Assembly: GCF_017052465.1 (NCBI RefSeq)
Contig: NZ_JAFHKT010000142.1
Span: 1 to 39,998, forward strand
Source: Arthrobacter pascens
GTDB lineage: Bacteria; Actinomycetota; Actinomycetes; Actinomycetales; Micrococcaceae
Direction of reading: 5' to 3'
Length of the DNA: 39,998 nt
Part shown: one piece after another, positions 1 through 9,970 of the stretch
How the letters are laid out: every line of letters begins with the position of its first letter
Numbering within the stretch: the first letter of the stretch is position 1
Translations under genes and position numbers: made by a program
The notes under the pieces: generated by a model
What the model was told of the DNA's origin: nothing
Seen by the model: the letters and a program-made list of their open reading frames with translations, nothing else
Database searches by the model: none

Positions 1-513
1 CCTTAGCCGCGTCTTGAGGAACTCCGCGGTGTTCCGGCACCCGTCATCGGCCGGATCGAAAACCGGGCCCGCGGAAACCGCTGGTCCGGGCGCCGAGGGT
101 TCGGGCGCCGCCGGTTCGGTGCCCCAGCCGGTGGTCCAGCCTGTGGCCTTGCTCGTAGGGCCGGCGGCGTTGATCGCGGTGGTGCGGGTCCGGTCGACCG
201 CGGCGGCGGAGAGCAGCTGCAGCTGCTCGACGCGGCGCGAAATCTCCTCGGCCACGTCGGCGAAGTCCGCAGCCTCCCGGAAACCGGCAACGGCCAGCTC
301 GGCGGGCGCGGAGTCCACCGCCGATTCCAACACCGCCAGAGCCTGCCGCAGATCAACAGAAGCACCGCCGTCGGACGCCGAGCGATGACCACCAGAAGCC
401 GAACCGGGAACGCTGCGGAGCCGGCGGCTCCCCAGCAGGGCAGCCGCACTGACGCCGGGCGTTACCGCCTGGCCTGCGGTGCGAACCGCTGCGTCTTCCC
501 CAATGGCTTCCAT
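1..513 (-). CDS. DUF222 / 13E12-type HNH endonuclease, N-terminal part (cut by window edge)
   Basis: The frame is open from an ATG at 511-513 to the first base of the window, giving 171 codons of an incomplete gene. The translation begins MEAIGEDAAVRT, has a helical stretch rich in Ala, Glu and Leu at about residues 50-90 (VDLRQALAVLESAVDSAP), and ends in the window with VFDPADDGCRNTAEFLKTRLR-like sequence (given here in outline). That last part is characteristic of the DUF222 domain of actinobacterial HNH endonucleases, which occur in many copies in Arthrobacter genomes; the catalytic HNH motif would lie near the C-terminus, outside the window. No strong ribosome binding site is seen before the ATG, so the start is uncertain. 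Such genes are often called 13E12 repeat family proteins; their cellular role is not established. Confidence 0.75.
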   Translation of the reverse strand, partial: MEAIGEDAAVRTAGQAVTPGVSAAALLGSRRLRSVPGSASGGHRSASDGGASVDLRQALAVLESAVDSAPAELAVAGFREAADFADVAEEISRRVEQLQLLSAAAVDRTRTTAINAAGPTSKATGWTTGWGTEPAAPEPSAPGPAVSAGPVFDPADDGCRNTAEFLKTRLR

Positions 514-604
514 AGGAAAACTCTGTCAGAGGGGTCTGACATTCTTAGGCCGTTAGGAAGGGTCGATGGAAGGAGGAGTTCTGACGGATGAACCGCTGAC
601 CTGC

Positions 605-1027
605 TTACGTCTCGGAGACAGCGGACTCGCGCTTCAACGAGCCACCATCTGGGCCGGGGCGGGACGAAGAAGGCTCCTTCTGCCAAGGCCAGCGGCCGGT
701 GATTTCCAACTCCAGTGAGAAGCTCAGGAAGGTACGGATGAGGACGATGAGCCCCAGCACGCCGACACTTTCATAGGTCGGGGCCACAGCTACGGTGCGG
801 ATGATGTCCGCCGCCACGAGCAGTTCCAGTCCAAGCAGAATGGAGCGGCCGAGCAGTTGGCGGTAAGCGCGGTAAACGGACATCCGCTCGGCGTCTGCGG
901 GCAGGCGTCGGGGCTGGTATCCACGCAACGCCATGGGGATCGAGACGACGGCGCCGATCACCATCACAGCTACGCCTGCAAAGTCCACGAGCCTGCCGAC
1001 TGCTTCAATGATGTGCTGAAAATCCAT
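605..1027 (-). CDS. DUF1622 family membrane protein
   Basis: A 140-residue protein starting MDFQHIIEAVGRLVDFAG. An ATG at 1025-1027 is preceded on the minus strand by the purine-rich AGGGGGGCC-type site, which is why the longer reading from 1087 was not used. Hydrophobic segments lie at about residues 12-35, 62-80 and 85-105, with a basic loop between the first two (LRGYQPRRLPADAERM), fitting a three-helix integral membrane protein. Length and the conserved YRAYRQLLGRSILLGLELL stretch match DUF1622. The function of this family is unknown. The C-terminal 30 residues are polar and probably cytoplasmic. Confidence 0.8.
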   Translation of the reverse strand: MDFQHIIEAVGRLVDFAGVAVMVIGAVVSIPMALRGYQPRRLPADAERMSVYRAYRQLLGRSILLGLELLVAADIIRTVAVAPTYESVGVLGLIVLIRTFLSFSLELEITGRWPWQKEPSSSRPGPDGGSLKRESAVSET

Positions 1028-1105
1028 CAGGCCCCCCTTGAATGTCTGTATCGTCCAGTCCGCAGGTTTGGTCCTGCCGGGCTCCACTTGCCGCTAGGGA
1101 ACAGC

Positions 1106-1966
1106 CTACGGGTGACGCACGCCAACGCCCGCCAGGATGGCGCGATATCCCTCCCGGAACGTCGGATAGACAAAGGAGTAGCCCGTTCCGCGCAGCAACC
1201 TGTTGCTGCACCGCTTGTTGCCGCCGCGGCCGTCGCCGGCATTGCCCGACGGCGGGCCCTCGAGTCCCAGCTCTGCAGCCAGGAACCGCAGGACGTCACC
1301 GAGTTCGGCCGGGTCGTCGTCGACGCCCACATAGACGGGAGCGGGTTCATCGTCCATTGTGCACAGCTGAACGATGGCGCCGGCGGCGTCGTCACGGTGG
1401 ATGCGGTTCGTATAGCGCGGCGTATCGGGGATCACGGCCGTCCCGTTGCGGACCTGGTCGATCAGCCTCGTGCGACCTGGACCGTAGATGCCTCCAAGAC
1501 GGAGAACCATCGCGGCTGTTGGCGTTTCGCGCAGGCGCTCGTGGAGAAGATCCTCTGCCTCGCGGAGGACGCGGCCGGAGAAACTGCCAGGTATCGGCGT
1601 CGTGCTCTCGTCGACCCAACCGCCGCCGGCGTCGCCGTACACAGCGGTCGAGGAGACGAACAGAACGCGTCGTGGCGTAACGCCGTCGCGTTCGAGGGCG
1701 TCCAGGACATGCGTAACACCGCTCACGTAGGCCGTGCGGTAGGCGTCTTCGCTCGACGAATCAGCAGCAACAGCGATGACGACGGCGGTGGTGTCCGCCG
1801 GGATCGGCGGAAGGCCGGGGGAGCTCAGGTCTGCTGCGACGGCTTTTATGTCCGGCGGCAGTTTCGAAGGTGAGCGCCGCCAGCCCACCACTGTATGCCC
1901 GGCAGCGGTGAACCGCAGGCCGGCTTCGGTGCCCAGATCGCCGCAGCCGGCCACAAGGATAGTCAT
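1106..1966 (-). CDS. NAD(P)-dependent SDR-like reductase, YeeZ/nucleoside-diphosphate-sugar epimerase type
   Basis: 286 residues. The N-terminus MTILVAGCGDLGTEAGLRF contains an atypical Rossmann dinucleotide loop (GCGDLG) in which the usual GxxGxxG pattern is reduced; this is typical of the YeeZ-like group of extended SDR proteins. VLFVSSTAVYGD at about 100-111 supplies the strand and the Tyr of the epimerase-type active site, and VLRLGGIYGPGR at about 155-166 is the conserved substrate-side motif. A cytoplasmic oxidoreductase or epimerase; the substrate cannot be told from sequence. The ATG at 1966 is not preceded by a good ribosome binding site. It lies 64 bases downstream of the NERD gene on the same strand and may be co-transcribed with it. 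Confidence 0.82.
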   Translation of the reverse strand: MTILVAGCGDLGTEAGLRFTAAGHTVVGWRRSPSKLPPDIKAVAADLSSPGLPPIPADTTAVVIAVAADSSSEDAYRTAYVSGVTHVLDALERDGVTPRRVLFVSSTAVYGDAGGGWVDESTTPIPGSFSGRVLREAEDLLHERLRETPTAAMVLRLGGIYGPGRTRLIDQVRNGTAVIPDTPRYTNRIHRDDAAGAIVQLCTMDDEPAPVYVGVDDDPAELGDVLRFLAAELGLEGPPSGNAGDGRGGNKRCSNRLLRGTGYSFVYPTFREGYRAILAGVGVRHP

Positions 1967-2030
1967 AAGTGCCAGTCTGCCAGCTCGCCCGGGGGCGCCG
2001 TAAACTGGCTGTCACTCGCGGCGGCCAGTG

Positions 2031-2909
2031 CTACGGGGCAATTTTGGCGACGGAAGGTGTGGGCCGAGGAACCGGCGGGGCCGGTTGCTGCAGCTGAGAC
2101 AGCACGTTGAAGAAAATGCCGAGAAGAAAGACTGTCACCACCAACGGCAAGAGCATGCCCAGGCAGCCCGTGGGCCTCTTGCGGTTCGTGCCCCTCGGGC
2201 GCGTGAATGGGTGAACAGGAATCTGACGTTCACTGCGCCCGTGTGCAAGTGATGTTGCCGGTCCGGCGGTGAGCGAGAAGTCCGGGGCGCTGCTGGGCGC
2301 ATTGCGCGTAGTCAGCAGCGGCGGACTCGTTCGCCCGGACAGCAGCTCCTTCAAATATTCGTGGATAACCTCCACGGTTACGGAGTCCAGCACAGCAGGG
2401 AGGGCGCAAACGGCGTCACCAAGGGTGTCCAGGCCTTGGATCTTTGCACCGCTGGCTGTCATGCCATGCATTGCTGGTTGTCCCACCATGCAAAGCCAGC
2501 CTTGGGCGTAGCGGCGGTGATGCGGTTCCAGCAGCGCGGCCACTGCGGCACATTGCTCGACTACGCCGGAGACCTCCCGCTCCCTGGAGAATCCATTCTG
2601 CCGGAGCACGCCGTCGCGGAGCTGCACGTTGCCGGACCAGTTCTTCGCGTCAACAACAATGACCCCGCCTGGACCGACGAGGACATGGTCTAGGTTGGCT
2701 TTGGGCCGTCCCGGCCAGCGTACGTCGTGCAGAACCCGCCAGCCTTGCGTCTGCAGCTCATCCAGTATGTGCGCGACCCGGGCCTCCCCTTCGGCGCCTG
2801 CCGTCCATGCCCGCTCCGCGCGTTCGGCGTGATCGAGCTGGAGCCGAAGCTTCGCCACACGCTCCGCTGCCAGGCGGGCCTGCTCCGCAGCCCCGTCGCC
2901 TGCCCCCAT
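2031..2909 (-). CDS. NERD (nuclease-related) domain protein with C-terminal membrane anchor
   Basis: 292 residues from the ATG at 2907-2909; a TTG twelve bases upstream (2919-2921) is an alternative start. A short coiled-coil-like N-terminus (LAAERVAKLRLQLDHAERAE) is followed at about 45-150 by the NERD domain: GEARVAHIL, then LDHVLVGPGGVIVVDAKNW, in which the Asp and the D-x-K pair are the residues expected of this PD-(D/E)xK-like fold. A Pro/Ser-rich linker of about 60 residues leads to a single hydrophobic segment (LGMLLPLVVTVFLLGIFF) near residue 255 and a proline-rich tail. NERD domains are predicted nucleases seen with other DNA-processing parts; activity here is inference. The lone C-terminal membrane helix suggests a tail-anchored protein. 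Confidence 0.82.
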   Translation of the reverse strand: MGAGDGAAEQARLAAERVAKLRLQLDHAERAERAWTAGAEGEARVAHILDELQTQGWRVLHDVRWPGRPKANLDHVLVGPGGVIVVDAKNWSGNVQLRDGVLRQNGFSREREVSGVVEQCAAVAALLEPHHRRYAQGWLCMVGQPAMHGMTASGAKIQGLDTLGDAVCALPAVLDSVTVEVIHEYLKELLSGRTSPPLLTTRNAPSSAPDFSLTAGPATSLAHGRSERQIPVHPFTRPRGTNRKRPTGCLGMLLPLVVTVFLLGIFFNVLSQLQQPAPPVPRPTPSVAKIAP

Positions 2910-3026
2910 TTTGGTCCCCAATCCCTATACCGCGTGCCACCACGGCGAGGCGCACGAGGACCACTGTATTCGATCAGAACATCCCGGAGGACAGGCGTCC
3001 TCGGGTGTCAAGCAGGCTGCCGGTTG

Positions 3027-3947
3027 TCAGAGCGCAGGGACCGGGAAGAACACCCGCGGGTCCTGCAGCAGGGCCGGGTAGTCGAACGCGGAACGGTCGA
3101 TGATCTCGGTGACTTTGAAGTTCCGCCCGAAGCGGCCGTCGTTGAGCGTGATGGGGCGCCCGAGGACCATGCCGACGGCGAACCTGCTGCCGCCCTCAAG
3201 GGGAACGGCCACGGGGGACTTGCCGGGAAGGGTGGAGAACGCCGCTTCTTGGCGCTGGCGTTTCCGCGACGGCTTCTTGACCTGCTGCTTGGGAGGCAAC
3301 TTGCGGGCGACCTTCAGCGGACGGCGGGAGCCTGAGTCGGCGTAGACCGGTTGGTAGTCGTCCTCCGCGTTCCCTGCGCTGGCTGCCGCCTGGGCTGCAC
3401 GACCCACAGCCGGCAGCCCTACTTTGTCCAGGCGCTCCGGGTCGATGTCGCCAACGTGTTCGCGAAGGATCCACAGGACATCGCCGTCAGGATCCTCGGG
3501 CAGGAACTCGTGGCGCGGCTCCGGCCAGACGTACTCAAGGTCCGGCTCGGTGTCGGGGAAAACCGGCGTGTAGAAGCGCGGGTCTTTCCTGATCAGGTTG
3601 GAGCGGTGGCTCAGGTGCAGCTCGGGGTCGCCCAGCCACGGCGGCATGGGGATCTTGGAAGCGTAATCGGGGTGCGCCGCCTGCGGGGCGAATTCGCGGA
3701 TGTTGTCGCGGGTGTTGTCCGCGAAGCCACGCTTGGCCCATTCGTCGGCCATGGCCAGTCCGTACATGGTCAGGGCCGGAACGTAGCCCATCCACATGCG
3801 GATGGCGGGATGTGACTGCCAGCCGTACTCCGGGATCACCAGCGCACGGAGTGTTTGCAGCGCCTCGACGCGCTGCTTGCCGAGCCTGGCGGGGTCCAAC
3901 GCAGCGGCGCTTTGCTGGAAATCGGGATAGGGAAGGAAGGTCTGCAT
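3027..3947 (-). CDS. MSMEG_6728 / Pyr_excise-like family protein
   Basis: 306 residues beginning MQTFLPYPDFQQSAAALDP, then RLGKQRVEALQTLRAL and SHPAIRMWMGYVPALTMYG. This N-terminal 150-residue block is the conserved part of the MSMEG_6728 family, related to the pyrimidine dimer DNA glycosylase domain of phage T4 endonuclease V. The rest carries a Lys/Arg-rich linker near 220-240 (KLPPKQQVKKPSRKRQRQE) and a C-terminal part. A DNA-repair role follows from the distant family link only; the Thr2 nucleophile of T4 endonuclease V is not at the same position (Gln2, Thr3 here). GAAAGG lies immediately before the ATG, closer than usual, so the exact start is slightly uncertain. Divergent from the gene at 4116. 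Confidence 0.75.
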   Translation of the reverse strand: MQTFLPYPDFQQSAAALDPARLGKQRVEALQTLRALVIPEYGWQSHPAIRMWMGYVPALTMYGLAMADEWAKRGFADNTRDNIREFAPQAAHPDYASKIPMPPWLGDPELHLSHRSNLIRKDPRFYTPVFPDTEPDLEYVWPEPRHEFLPEDPDGDVLWILREHVGDIDPERLDKVGLPAVGRAAQAAASAGNAEDDYQPVYADSGSRRPLKVARKLPPKQQVKKPSRKRQRQEAAFSTLPGKSPVAVPLEGGSRFAVGMVLGRPITLNDGRFGRNFKVTEIIDRSAFDYPALLQDPRVFFPVPAL

Positions 3948-4115
3948 CCTTTCAGTCTGAGGCCCCGCGCCTCATGTGCCAATTACGGTGTCACGGCCCA
4001 CACGGTTTCCGTGTGACGGCCGCCGCAGCATGTTCACTATGTGGACTGATGCATACAGGGAGGGCGGGCAACCACTAAGATAGCCGAAACCCAAACAGCG
4101 TCTGGAAGCCTTCAC

Positions 4116-4742
4116 ATGACCCTCACCTCCCCTGCGCCGTTAGTAACCGCGCCCGCAGCATCGAAATCACACGCGTCACAGGCACCCCAGCCGTTCGTTC
4201 CGAAGTACGGCAAGATGCTTGATCCCGAGGCGAACGGCATCCTGGTTCTCGACGAGTTCACGCTGGATCCTGCGGCCGCTCGCAAGGAACAGCACGGCTT
4301 CCGTGCCGCGCTAGCGTCTGTCACGTTGACCCTTCGCCGGCTGGTTGCTCTCCGCCTCGTGATCGCTGTCGTGGCCATTGCGAATCTGCCGCTGTTCCTG
4401 ATGTCGACCGGCTGGTGGATCTACGCGGTATCGCTGTCCGTGGTCATCGGAGTGCACTTGGCCGTGAACTGGCTGAACCGCCACGAGCCGCGCGTGAAGC
4501 AGCGCCACGAGCTGGAACTCCACCGGCACCGTGAGCGCAGCGCCAACTACCGCAAAGTCCGCGACGCCGTGAAGTTTGTCATTGACACGCCGTCGCGGAT
4601 GAACGAGCACCTCTACCTCGAGCTGCTCCACGCCAAGCGCGTCGCCCTGCACCTCACCTCGGGCACCGTGGCCCTGCTGGATACGAGCGACGACGCCGCC
4701 TGGAAAGTGCGGATCGTCCGCGAACTGCCGGCTGCCGCCTGA
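4116..4742 (+). CDS. Hypothetical two-helix membrane protein
   Basis: 208 residues, not recognised. Residues 1-75 are polar; a helix rich in Val, Leu and Ala runs from about 88 to 110 and a second from about 113 to 133 (WIYAVSLSVVIGVHLAVNWL), forming a likely hairpin in the membrane with both ends on the same side. The remaining 75 residues are basic and helical (KQRHELELHRHRERSANYR), probably cytoplasmic. GGAAG lies ten bases before the ATG. A -10-like TAAGAT occurs at 4076-4081 in the 168-base region shared with the divergent gene at 3947. It is followed by three strong hairpins that separate it from the convergent rpf gene. Confidence 0.7.
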   Translation: MTLTSPAPLVTAPAASKSHASQAPQPFVPKYGKMLDPEANGILVLDEFTLDPAAARKEQHGFRAALASVTLTLRRLVALRLVIAVVAIANLPLFLMSTGWWIYAVSLSVVIGVHLAVNWLNRHEPRVKQRHELELHRHRERSANYRKVRDAVKFVIDTPSRMNEHLYLELLHAKRVALHLTSGTVALLDTSDDAAWKVRIVRELPAAA

Positions 4743-4771
4743 GCGCGACTTACACACAACAACTTAGACAG

Positions 4772-4812
4772 CGACGCCGGGACGTCCTCCGCGAGGGGGC
4801 GTCCCGGCGTCG
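4772..4812 (+). terminator. Hairpin 1 of three after the membrane protein gene
   Basis: GACGCCGGGAC at 4773-4783 pairs perfectly with GTCCCGGCGTC at 4801-4811, extended by C4772-G4812 and partly inside the loop. No long T-run follows, so it may act as a stabilising hairpin or a weak terminator. It shares the GACGCCGGGA core with hairpin 2. Confidence 0.6.
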
Positions 4813-4832
4813 TACGTGCTTAACGCGGTAAC

Positions 4833-4880
4833 GCCCGACGCCGGGAACTCACCTCGAAGAGGCGGGTCCCGGCGTCGGGC
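4833..4880. terminator. Hairpin 2 of three between convergent genes
   Basis: A 14-bp perfect stem: GCCCGACGCCGGGA at 4833-4846 with TCCCGGCGTCGGGC at 4867-4880 and a 20-base loop. Its core repeats the arm of hairpin 1, suggesting local duplication of a terminator element. Confidence 0.6.
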
Positions 4881-4895
4881 TGCTTAGCAACTTAA

Positions 4896-4941
4896 AGAGC
4901 AATGCCGTGCGCCCCGCAAACGGGGCGCACGGCATTGCTCT
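4896..4941. terminator. Hairpin 3, 21-bp perfect stem, terminator of the rpf-like gene
   Basis: Bases 4896-4916 and 4921-4941 are exact reverse complements of 21 bases with a 4-base loop (CAAA). It lies 36 bases past the stop of the minus-strand rpf-like gene and can also block transcription from the plus-strand gene, so it is read as bidirectional. Confidence 0.8.
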
Positions 4942-4976
4942 ACAGACAGCCAGTTTACTGTCAGCAGGCCGCCTGA

Positions 4977-5988
<1,012 letters not shown>

Positions 5989-8619
5989 TCAGGATTTCAG
6001 CGCTGAAGCCAGATAGGGCGCCGTCCGGCTGTCCTGTGAAAGCGCGACGGCGGCCGCTGTTCCGGCCGCGACGATCTCACCGCCGGCGTCGCCTCCGGCC
6101 GGGCCCAGATCGATGACCCAGTCGGCAGCGGCCACGACGTCCATTTCGTGTTCCACGACGACGACGGTATTGCCGGCGTCAACAAGGCGGTGGAGCTGCG
6201 CCATGAGCAACTGGACGTCCGCCGGGTGCAGCCCCGTGGTGGGTTCATCCAGCACATAGAGCGTGTGTCCCCGGCTGGCCCGCTGCAGTTCGGTGGCGAG
6301 CTTGATGCGCTGCGCCTCGCCGCCGGAGAGCTCCGTGGCCGGCTGGCCGAGCCGGAGATAGCCCAAACCCACTTCCCGCAAGGTCTGCAGGCTGCGCGCT
6401 GCGGAAGGAACGTCAGCCAGGAACTCGGAGGCGGCGTTCACCGTCATGCCCAGCACCTCGGCAACGTTCTTGCCGCGGTAGGTCACCTCCAGGGTTTCGG
6501 GGTTGTAGCGAGAACCCTGGCACTCCGGGCAGGGGCCGTAGCTGCCGGGCAGGAACAGCAGCTCCACGGCCACGAACCCCTCGCCCTGGCAGGTTTCGCA
6601 GCGCCCGCCGGCCACGTTGAAGGAGAACCGTCCGGCGCCGAAACCGCGGGACTTGGCCTCGTCCGTGGCGGCGAACTCCTTGCGGACCGCGTCGAAGAGT
6701 CCGGTGTAGGTGGCGAGGTTGGACCGCGGTGTGCGGCCGATCGGCTTCTGGTCCACCTTCACCAACCGGTCCACCCGGTCCAGGCCGGAGACAGGCCCGA
6801 CCGTCAACGGCGCTGTGAGTCCGCCTGTGTCGTCACCCAGCGAGTCCGGCTCCGCACCGGAAGCAGGGCCGGAGTCCGTGCCGGCTCCGGCACTGGTGTC
6901 CGGGTGCAGCCTGGCTCCCACCACTTCGGCGAGCACCTGGCTGACCAGTGTCGACTTGCCCGAGCCGGAGACCCCTGTCACCGCGGTGAGGACGCCGAGC
7001 GGGAAATCGGCATCGAGTTCGCGCAGGTTGTGACGGCTGATGTCGCGCAGCTCCAGCCAGCCGTCCGGCTCGCGGCGGGCGCCGCGAGTACCGCCGTCGT
7101 CAGGACCGCCGTCGGCCCCCATCCCTGGCAGGGAACCGGCCCCGCCGGAACCGTTGCCGAACAGGAAGGGCCGGGTGACGGACTCCCCGACGTCGGCCAG
7201 GCCGGCCACGGGGCCGCTGTAAAGCACTTCGCCGCCGCCCTCGCCGGCACGCGGACCCACGTCCACCAGCCAGTCGGCGCGGCGCACCACGTCCATGTTG
7301 TGCTCCACCACGAACACTGAGTTGCCGGAGGACTTGAGCTGGTCGAGGACAGCCAGCAGGGGTTCGGCATCGGCGGGATGCAGGCCGGCGGAGGGCTCGT
7401 CCAGCACGTAGATCACGCCGAACAACCCGGAGCGCAGTTGGGTCGCTATGCGAAGCCGCTGCATTTCGCCGGGGGAGAGGGTCGGCGTGGAGCGTCCCAG
7501 CGCCAGGTAGCCGAGGCCGAGGTCCAGCAGCACCGTGATCCGCTGCAGCAGGTCACGCGTGATGGCGACAGCAACCTCATTGAGTTCACCCGAAGTCTGC
7601 TTGCGCGATGCGGTGGCCGACTCTGTCAGTTCGGTGGTGGGCCTGATGATGTCGGCGAGTTCGGCCATGGGCACGGCGTTCAGGTCGGCGATGGTGTGAC
7701 CGGCGAAGGTCACGGCCAGCGCGTCTGGGGTCAGGCCCGTGCCCCCGCAGCGGGGACACGGCCCGGTTTCCATGAACTTCAGCACCCGCTCGCGCATGGT
7801 GTTGCTTTTGGAGTCGGCAAGGGTGTGCAGGACGTAGCTCTTCGCGCTCCAGAACCGTCCCTTGTAGGGCTTGGCGACGCGGTCGCGCTGGGGCGTCACC
7901 TCCACCACCGGCTGTTCCTCGGTGAAGAGGATCCAGTCGCGGTGCTTCTTGGGCAGCTTCCGCCAGGGCGTGTCAACGTCGTAGCCGAGGTGGGTGAGGA
8001 TGTCGCGCAGGTTCTTGCCCTGCCATGCGCCGGGCCACGCGGCGACGGCCCCTTCACGGATGGTGAGGGACTCGTCCGGAACCAGGGATTTCTCGCTGAC
8101 GGTGTGGGCGATGCCCAGGCCGTGGCATTCCGGGCAGGCGCCGGCGGCGGTGTTGGGTGAGAAAGCGTCCGAGTCCAGTTGCGCCGACCCGTCCGGGTAC
8201 GTCCCGGCGCGGGAAAACAGCATGCGCAGGGAGTTCGAGAGGGTGGTGACGGTGCCCACCGTCGAACGGCTGCTGGGGGTGCCGCGGCGCTGTTGTAGTG
8301 CGACGGCGGGTGGCAGCCCGGTGATCATCTCCACCTTGGGGTTGTGCCCCTGCTGGATGAGGCGGCGGGCGTACGGCGCCACGGATTCGAAATAGCGGCG
8401 CTGTGCCTCGGCGTAAATGGTCCCGAACGCCAGCGAGGACTTGCCGGAGCCGGAGACGCCGGTGAAGGCGACGATGGCGTCGCGCGGGACGTCTACGTCC
8501 ACGTTGCGCAGGTTGTTCTCGCGGGCGCCGCGCACCCGCACAAAGCCGTCGGCAGGGTGGTCGAGTAAGAGGCCCGGCGCCAGATCCGGCAGACGGGCAG
8601 CGTGCTGTTCACTTCGCAT
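5989..8619 (-). CDS. uvrA: Class II UvrA-like excinuclease ABC subunit (UvrA2)
   Basis: 876 residues, a double ABC ATPase of the UvrA family acting on DNA in the cytoplasm. Two Walker A motifs are seen ([10 protein letters not shown] near 54 and [10 protein letters not shown] in the second half), two Walker B/D-loop motifs ([24 protein letters not shown]), and two signature motifs ([24 protein letters not shown]). Zinc-type Cys motifs are [16 protein letters not shown] and CETCQGEGF with CPECQGSRY. The Pro in the first signature, the shorter length than canonical UvrA (about 950) and the sequence after the first Walker A point to class II, the group linked to DNA damage tolerance and drug self-resistance rather than to housekeeping repair. 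A Gly/Pro-rich insertion lies between the two halves. No ribosome binding site precedes the ATG; TAGAGT lies seven bases before it, so the mRNA may be leaderless. Divergent from the adenine deaminase gene. Confidence 0.88.
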   Translation of the reverse strand: MRSEQHAARLPDLAPGLLLDHPADGFVRVRGARENNLRNVDVDVPRDAIVAFTGVSGSGKSSLAFGTIYAEAQRRYFESVAPYARRLIQQGHNPKVEMITGLPPAVALQQRRGTPSSRSTVGTVTTLSNSLRMLFSRAGTYPDGSAQLDSDAFSPNTAAGACPECHGLGIAHTVSEKSLVPDESLTIREGAVAAWPGAWQGKNLRDILTHLGYDVDTPWRKLPKKHRDWILFTEEQPVVEVTPQRDRVAKPYKGRFWSAKSYVLHTLADSKSNTMRERVLKFMETGPCPRCGGTGLTPDALAVTFAGHTIADLNAVPMAELADIIRPTTELTESATASRKQTSGELNEVAVAITRDLLQRITVLLDLGLGYLALGRSTPTLSPGEMQRLRIATQLRSGLFGVIYVLDEPSAGLHPADAEPLLAVLDQLKSSGNSVFVVEHNMDVVRRADWLVDVGPRAGEGGGEVLYSGPVAGLADVGESVTRPFLFGNGSGGAGSLPGMGADGGPDDGGTRGARREPDGWLELRDISRHNLRELDADFPLGVLTAVTGVSGSGKSTLVSQVLAEVVGARLHPDTSAGAGTDSGPASGAEPDSLGDDTGGLTAPLTVGPVSGLDRVDRLVKVDQKPIGRTPRSNLATYTGLFDAVRKEFAATDEAKSRGFGAGRFSFNVAGGRCETCQGEGFVAVELLFLPGSYGPCPECQGSRYNPETLEVTYRGKNVAEVLGMTVNAASEFLADVPSAARSLQTLREVGLGYLRLGQPATELSGGEAQRIKLATELQRASRGHTLYVLDEPTTGLHPADVQLLMAQLHRLVDAGNTVVVVEHEMDVVAAADWVIDLGPAGGDAGGEIVAAGTAAAVALSQDSRTAPYLASALKS

Positions 8620-8626
8620 CCATTCG

Positions 8627-8632
8627 ACTCTA
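8627..8632 (-). promoter_or_regulatory. Candidate -10 box for leaderless uvrA-like transcript
   Basis: TAGAGT (minus strand) ends seven bases before the ATG at 8619 and fits the actinobacterial TANNNT -10 pattern. No Shine-Dalgarno sequence lies between them. Confidence 0.4.
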
Positions 8633-8655
8633 GCGGTGATGTCCGGCCCGGGGAC

Positions 8656-8661
8656 TATTCT
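8656..8661 (+). promoter_or_regulatory. Candidate -10 box for leaderless adenine deaminase transcript
   Basis: TATTCT is followed by exactly six bases and then the GTG at 8668. This is the geometry expected of a leaderless mRNA, with transcription beginning at the start codon. No clear -35 box is seen. Confidence 0.5.
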
Positions 8662-8667
8662 TGCGGT

Positions 8668-9720
8668 GTGAACACTTATGACGGTGCCGCCGAACCGGCC
8701 GATCTAGCCCCACTTCCCAACGAATCGGACGGCCAGGCAGCACCGCCGGTCATGCCCTTGGCCGAATTGCACCTGCACATCGAAGGGACCCTGGAACCCG
8801 GACTGATCTTCGCGCTCGCCGAGCGCAACGGTATTGAGCTTCCGTATGCAGATTTGGATGAGCTGCGGGCGAGGTACGAATTCACGGATCTGCAGTCGTT
8901 CCTGGATCTCTACTACGCCAATATGGCGGTGCTGCGGACGGAAGCGGATTTCGCGGACATGACCCGCGCCTACCTGCGCCGGGCGGCCGCCGCCGGGGTG
9001 CGGCACGCGGAAATCATGCTGGATCCCCAGGCGCACCTGTCCCGCGGGGTTTCGCTGGAGACCTGCGTCAACGGTGTGGCCTCCGTCCTCGCCTCCTCGC
9101 AGGACGAGTTCGGGATTTCCACGCTGCTGGTCGCGGCCTTCCTGCGCGACCTGTCCGAGGAGTCGGCGCTGGAGGTTCTCGAAGCGCTGTTGGCGATGAA
9201 CGCGCCGATTGCCGGCATCGGGCTGGATTCGGCCGAGGTGGGCAATCCGCCGGCCAAGTTCGAGCGGCTGTTTGCGCGGGCCGGCGAAGCAGGCCTGCGC
9301 AAGATCGCCCACGCAGGCGAGGAGGGACCGCCGTCGTACATTATCGAAGCGCTTGACGTCCTGGGCGTCGAACGCGTTGACCACGGCATCCGGTGCATGG
9401 AGGACCCCGAGCTCGTGGAGCGGCTGGTGGCGGACCGCGTGCCGCTGACGGTCTGCCCGCTGTCCAATGTGCGGCTCCGTGCCGTGGACAAGCTGGCCGA
9501 CCACCCGCTCCCGGCGATGCTGGCCGCAGGGCTGAACGTGTGTGTGAACTCGGATGATCCGGCCTATTTCGGCGGTTACGTGGATGACAACTTCGCCCAG
9601 CTGGAGTCGGTGCTGGGGCTGTCCGAATTCGACCGCGTCCGGCTGGCTGCCAACTCGATCAGTTCCTCTTTCGCCTCGGACGAGCGCAAGGCGGAGCTGC
9701 TGGCCGAGCTATCGGGCTAA
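8668..9720 (+). CDS. Adenine deaminase (adenosine deaminase superfamily, type 2)
   Basis: 350 residues from a GTG at 8668. Family metal ligands are visible: HLHIEG (His35, His37), HAGEEGPPSY, RVDHGIRC and VNSDDPAYFGG. The IEGT form of the first motif, HAGEEGPP and SDDPAYFGGYV are those of the adenine deaminase subgroup of the adenosine deaminase superfamily (zinc hydrolases converting adenine to hypoxanthine and ammonia for purine salvage); classical adenosine deaminase has HLDG. An upstream ATG at 8602 in the same frame overlaps the divergent gene and lies upstream of the likely -10 box, and an internal ATG at 8752 is another option, so the start is inferred. A decayed partial copy of this gene lies at 10771-11115. 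Confidence 0.85.
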   Translation: MNTYDGAAEPADLAPLPNESDGQAAPPVMPLAELHLHIEGTLEPGLIFALAERNGIELPYADLDELRARYEFTDLQSFLDLYYANMAVLRTEADFADMTRAYLRRAAAAGVRHAEIMLDPQAHLSRGVSLETCVNGVASVLASSQDEFGISTLLVAAFLRDLSEESALEVLEALLAMNAPIAGIGLDSAEVGNPPAKFERLFARAGEAGLRKIAHAGEEGPPSYIIEALDVLGVERVDHGIRCMEDPELVERLVADRVPLTVCPLSNVRLRAVDKLADHPLPAMLAAGLNVCVNSDDPAYFGGYVDDNFAQLESVLGLSEFDRVRLAANSISSSFASDERKAELLAELSG

Positions 9721-9776
9721 GGGCCGCCGGTGCGGACATGCAATCGCACATGTGACATCCCCGATTGAGGCGGCCC
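9721..9776 (+). terminator. Possible terminator structure after adenine deaminase
   Basis: GGGCCGCC directly after the stop (9721-9728) pairs with GGCGGCCC at 9769-9776. The 40-base interval holds a smaller ACATG/CATGT hairpin. There is no T-run. The first part of this structure is also retained downstream of the decayed gene copy (11101-11115). Confidence 0.4.
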
Positions 9777-9970
9777 GCTGTGAATTGGCCTCCCCGCGTC
9801 GGGCAATGTTACGTTTAGGTCACCGGTTGGCGCCACGCCCTTCAGGGCGTCCTGAATGCCGTCTTGTGTGGTAAGTGCGAGGCGTGAGCGCAGACCGTAA
9901 CTGACATCGGCAGGACTTTGTCCCCCCATCGGACTGCCGTTTCCGCACTCCCCACAGAGGCTTTATCACC

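Noticed and set aside
3..449. 148-residue minus-strand ORF and 124-residue plus-strand ORF
   Set aside because: Both are shadows of the DUF222 endonuclease frame, which is open to the window edge.
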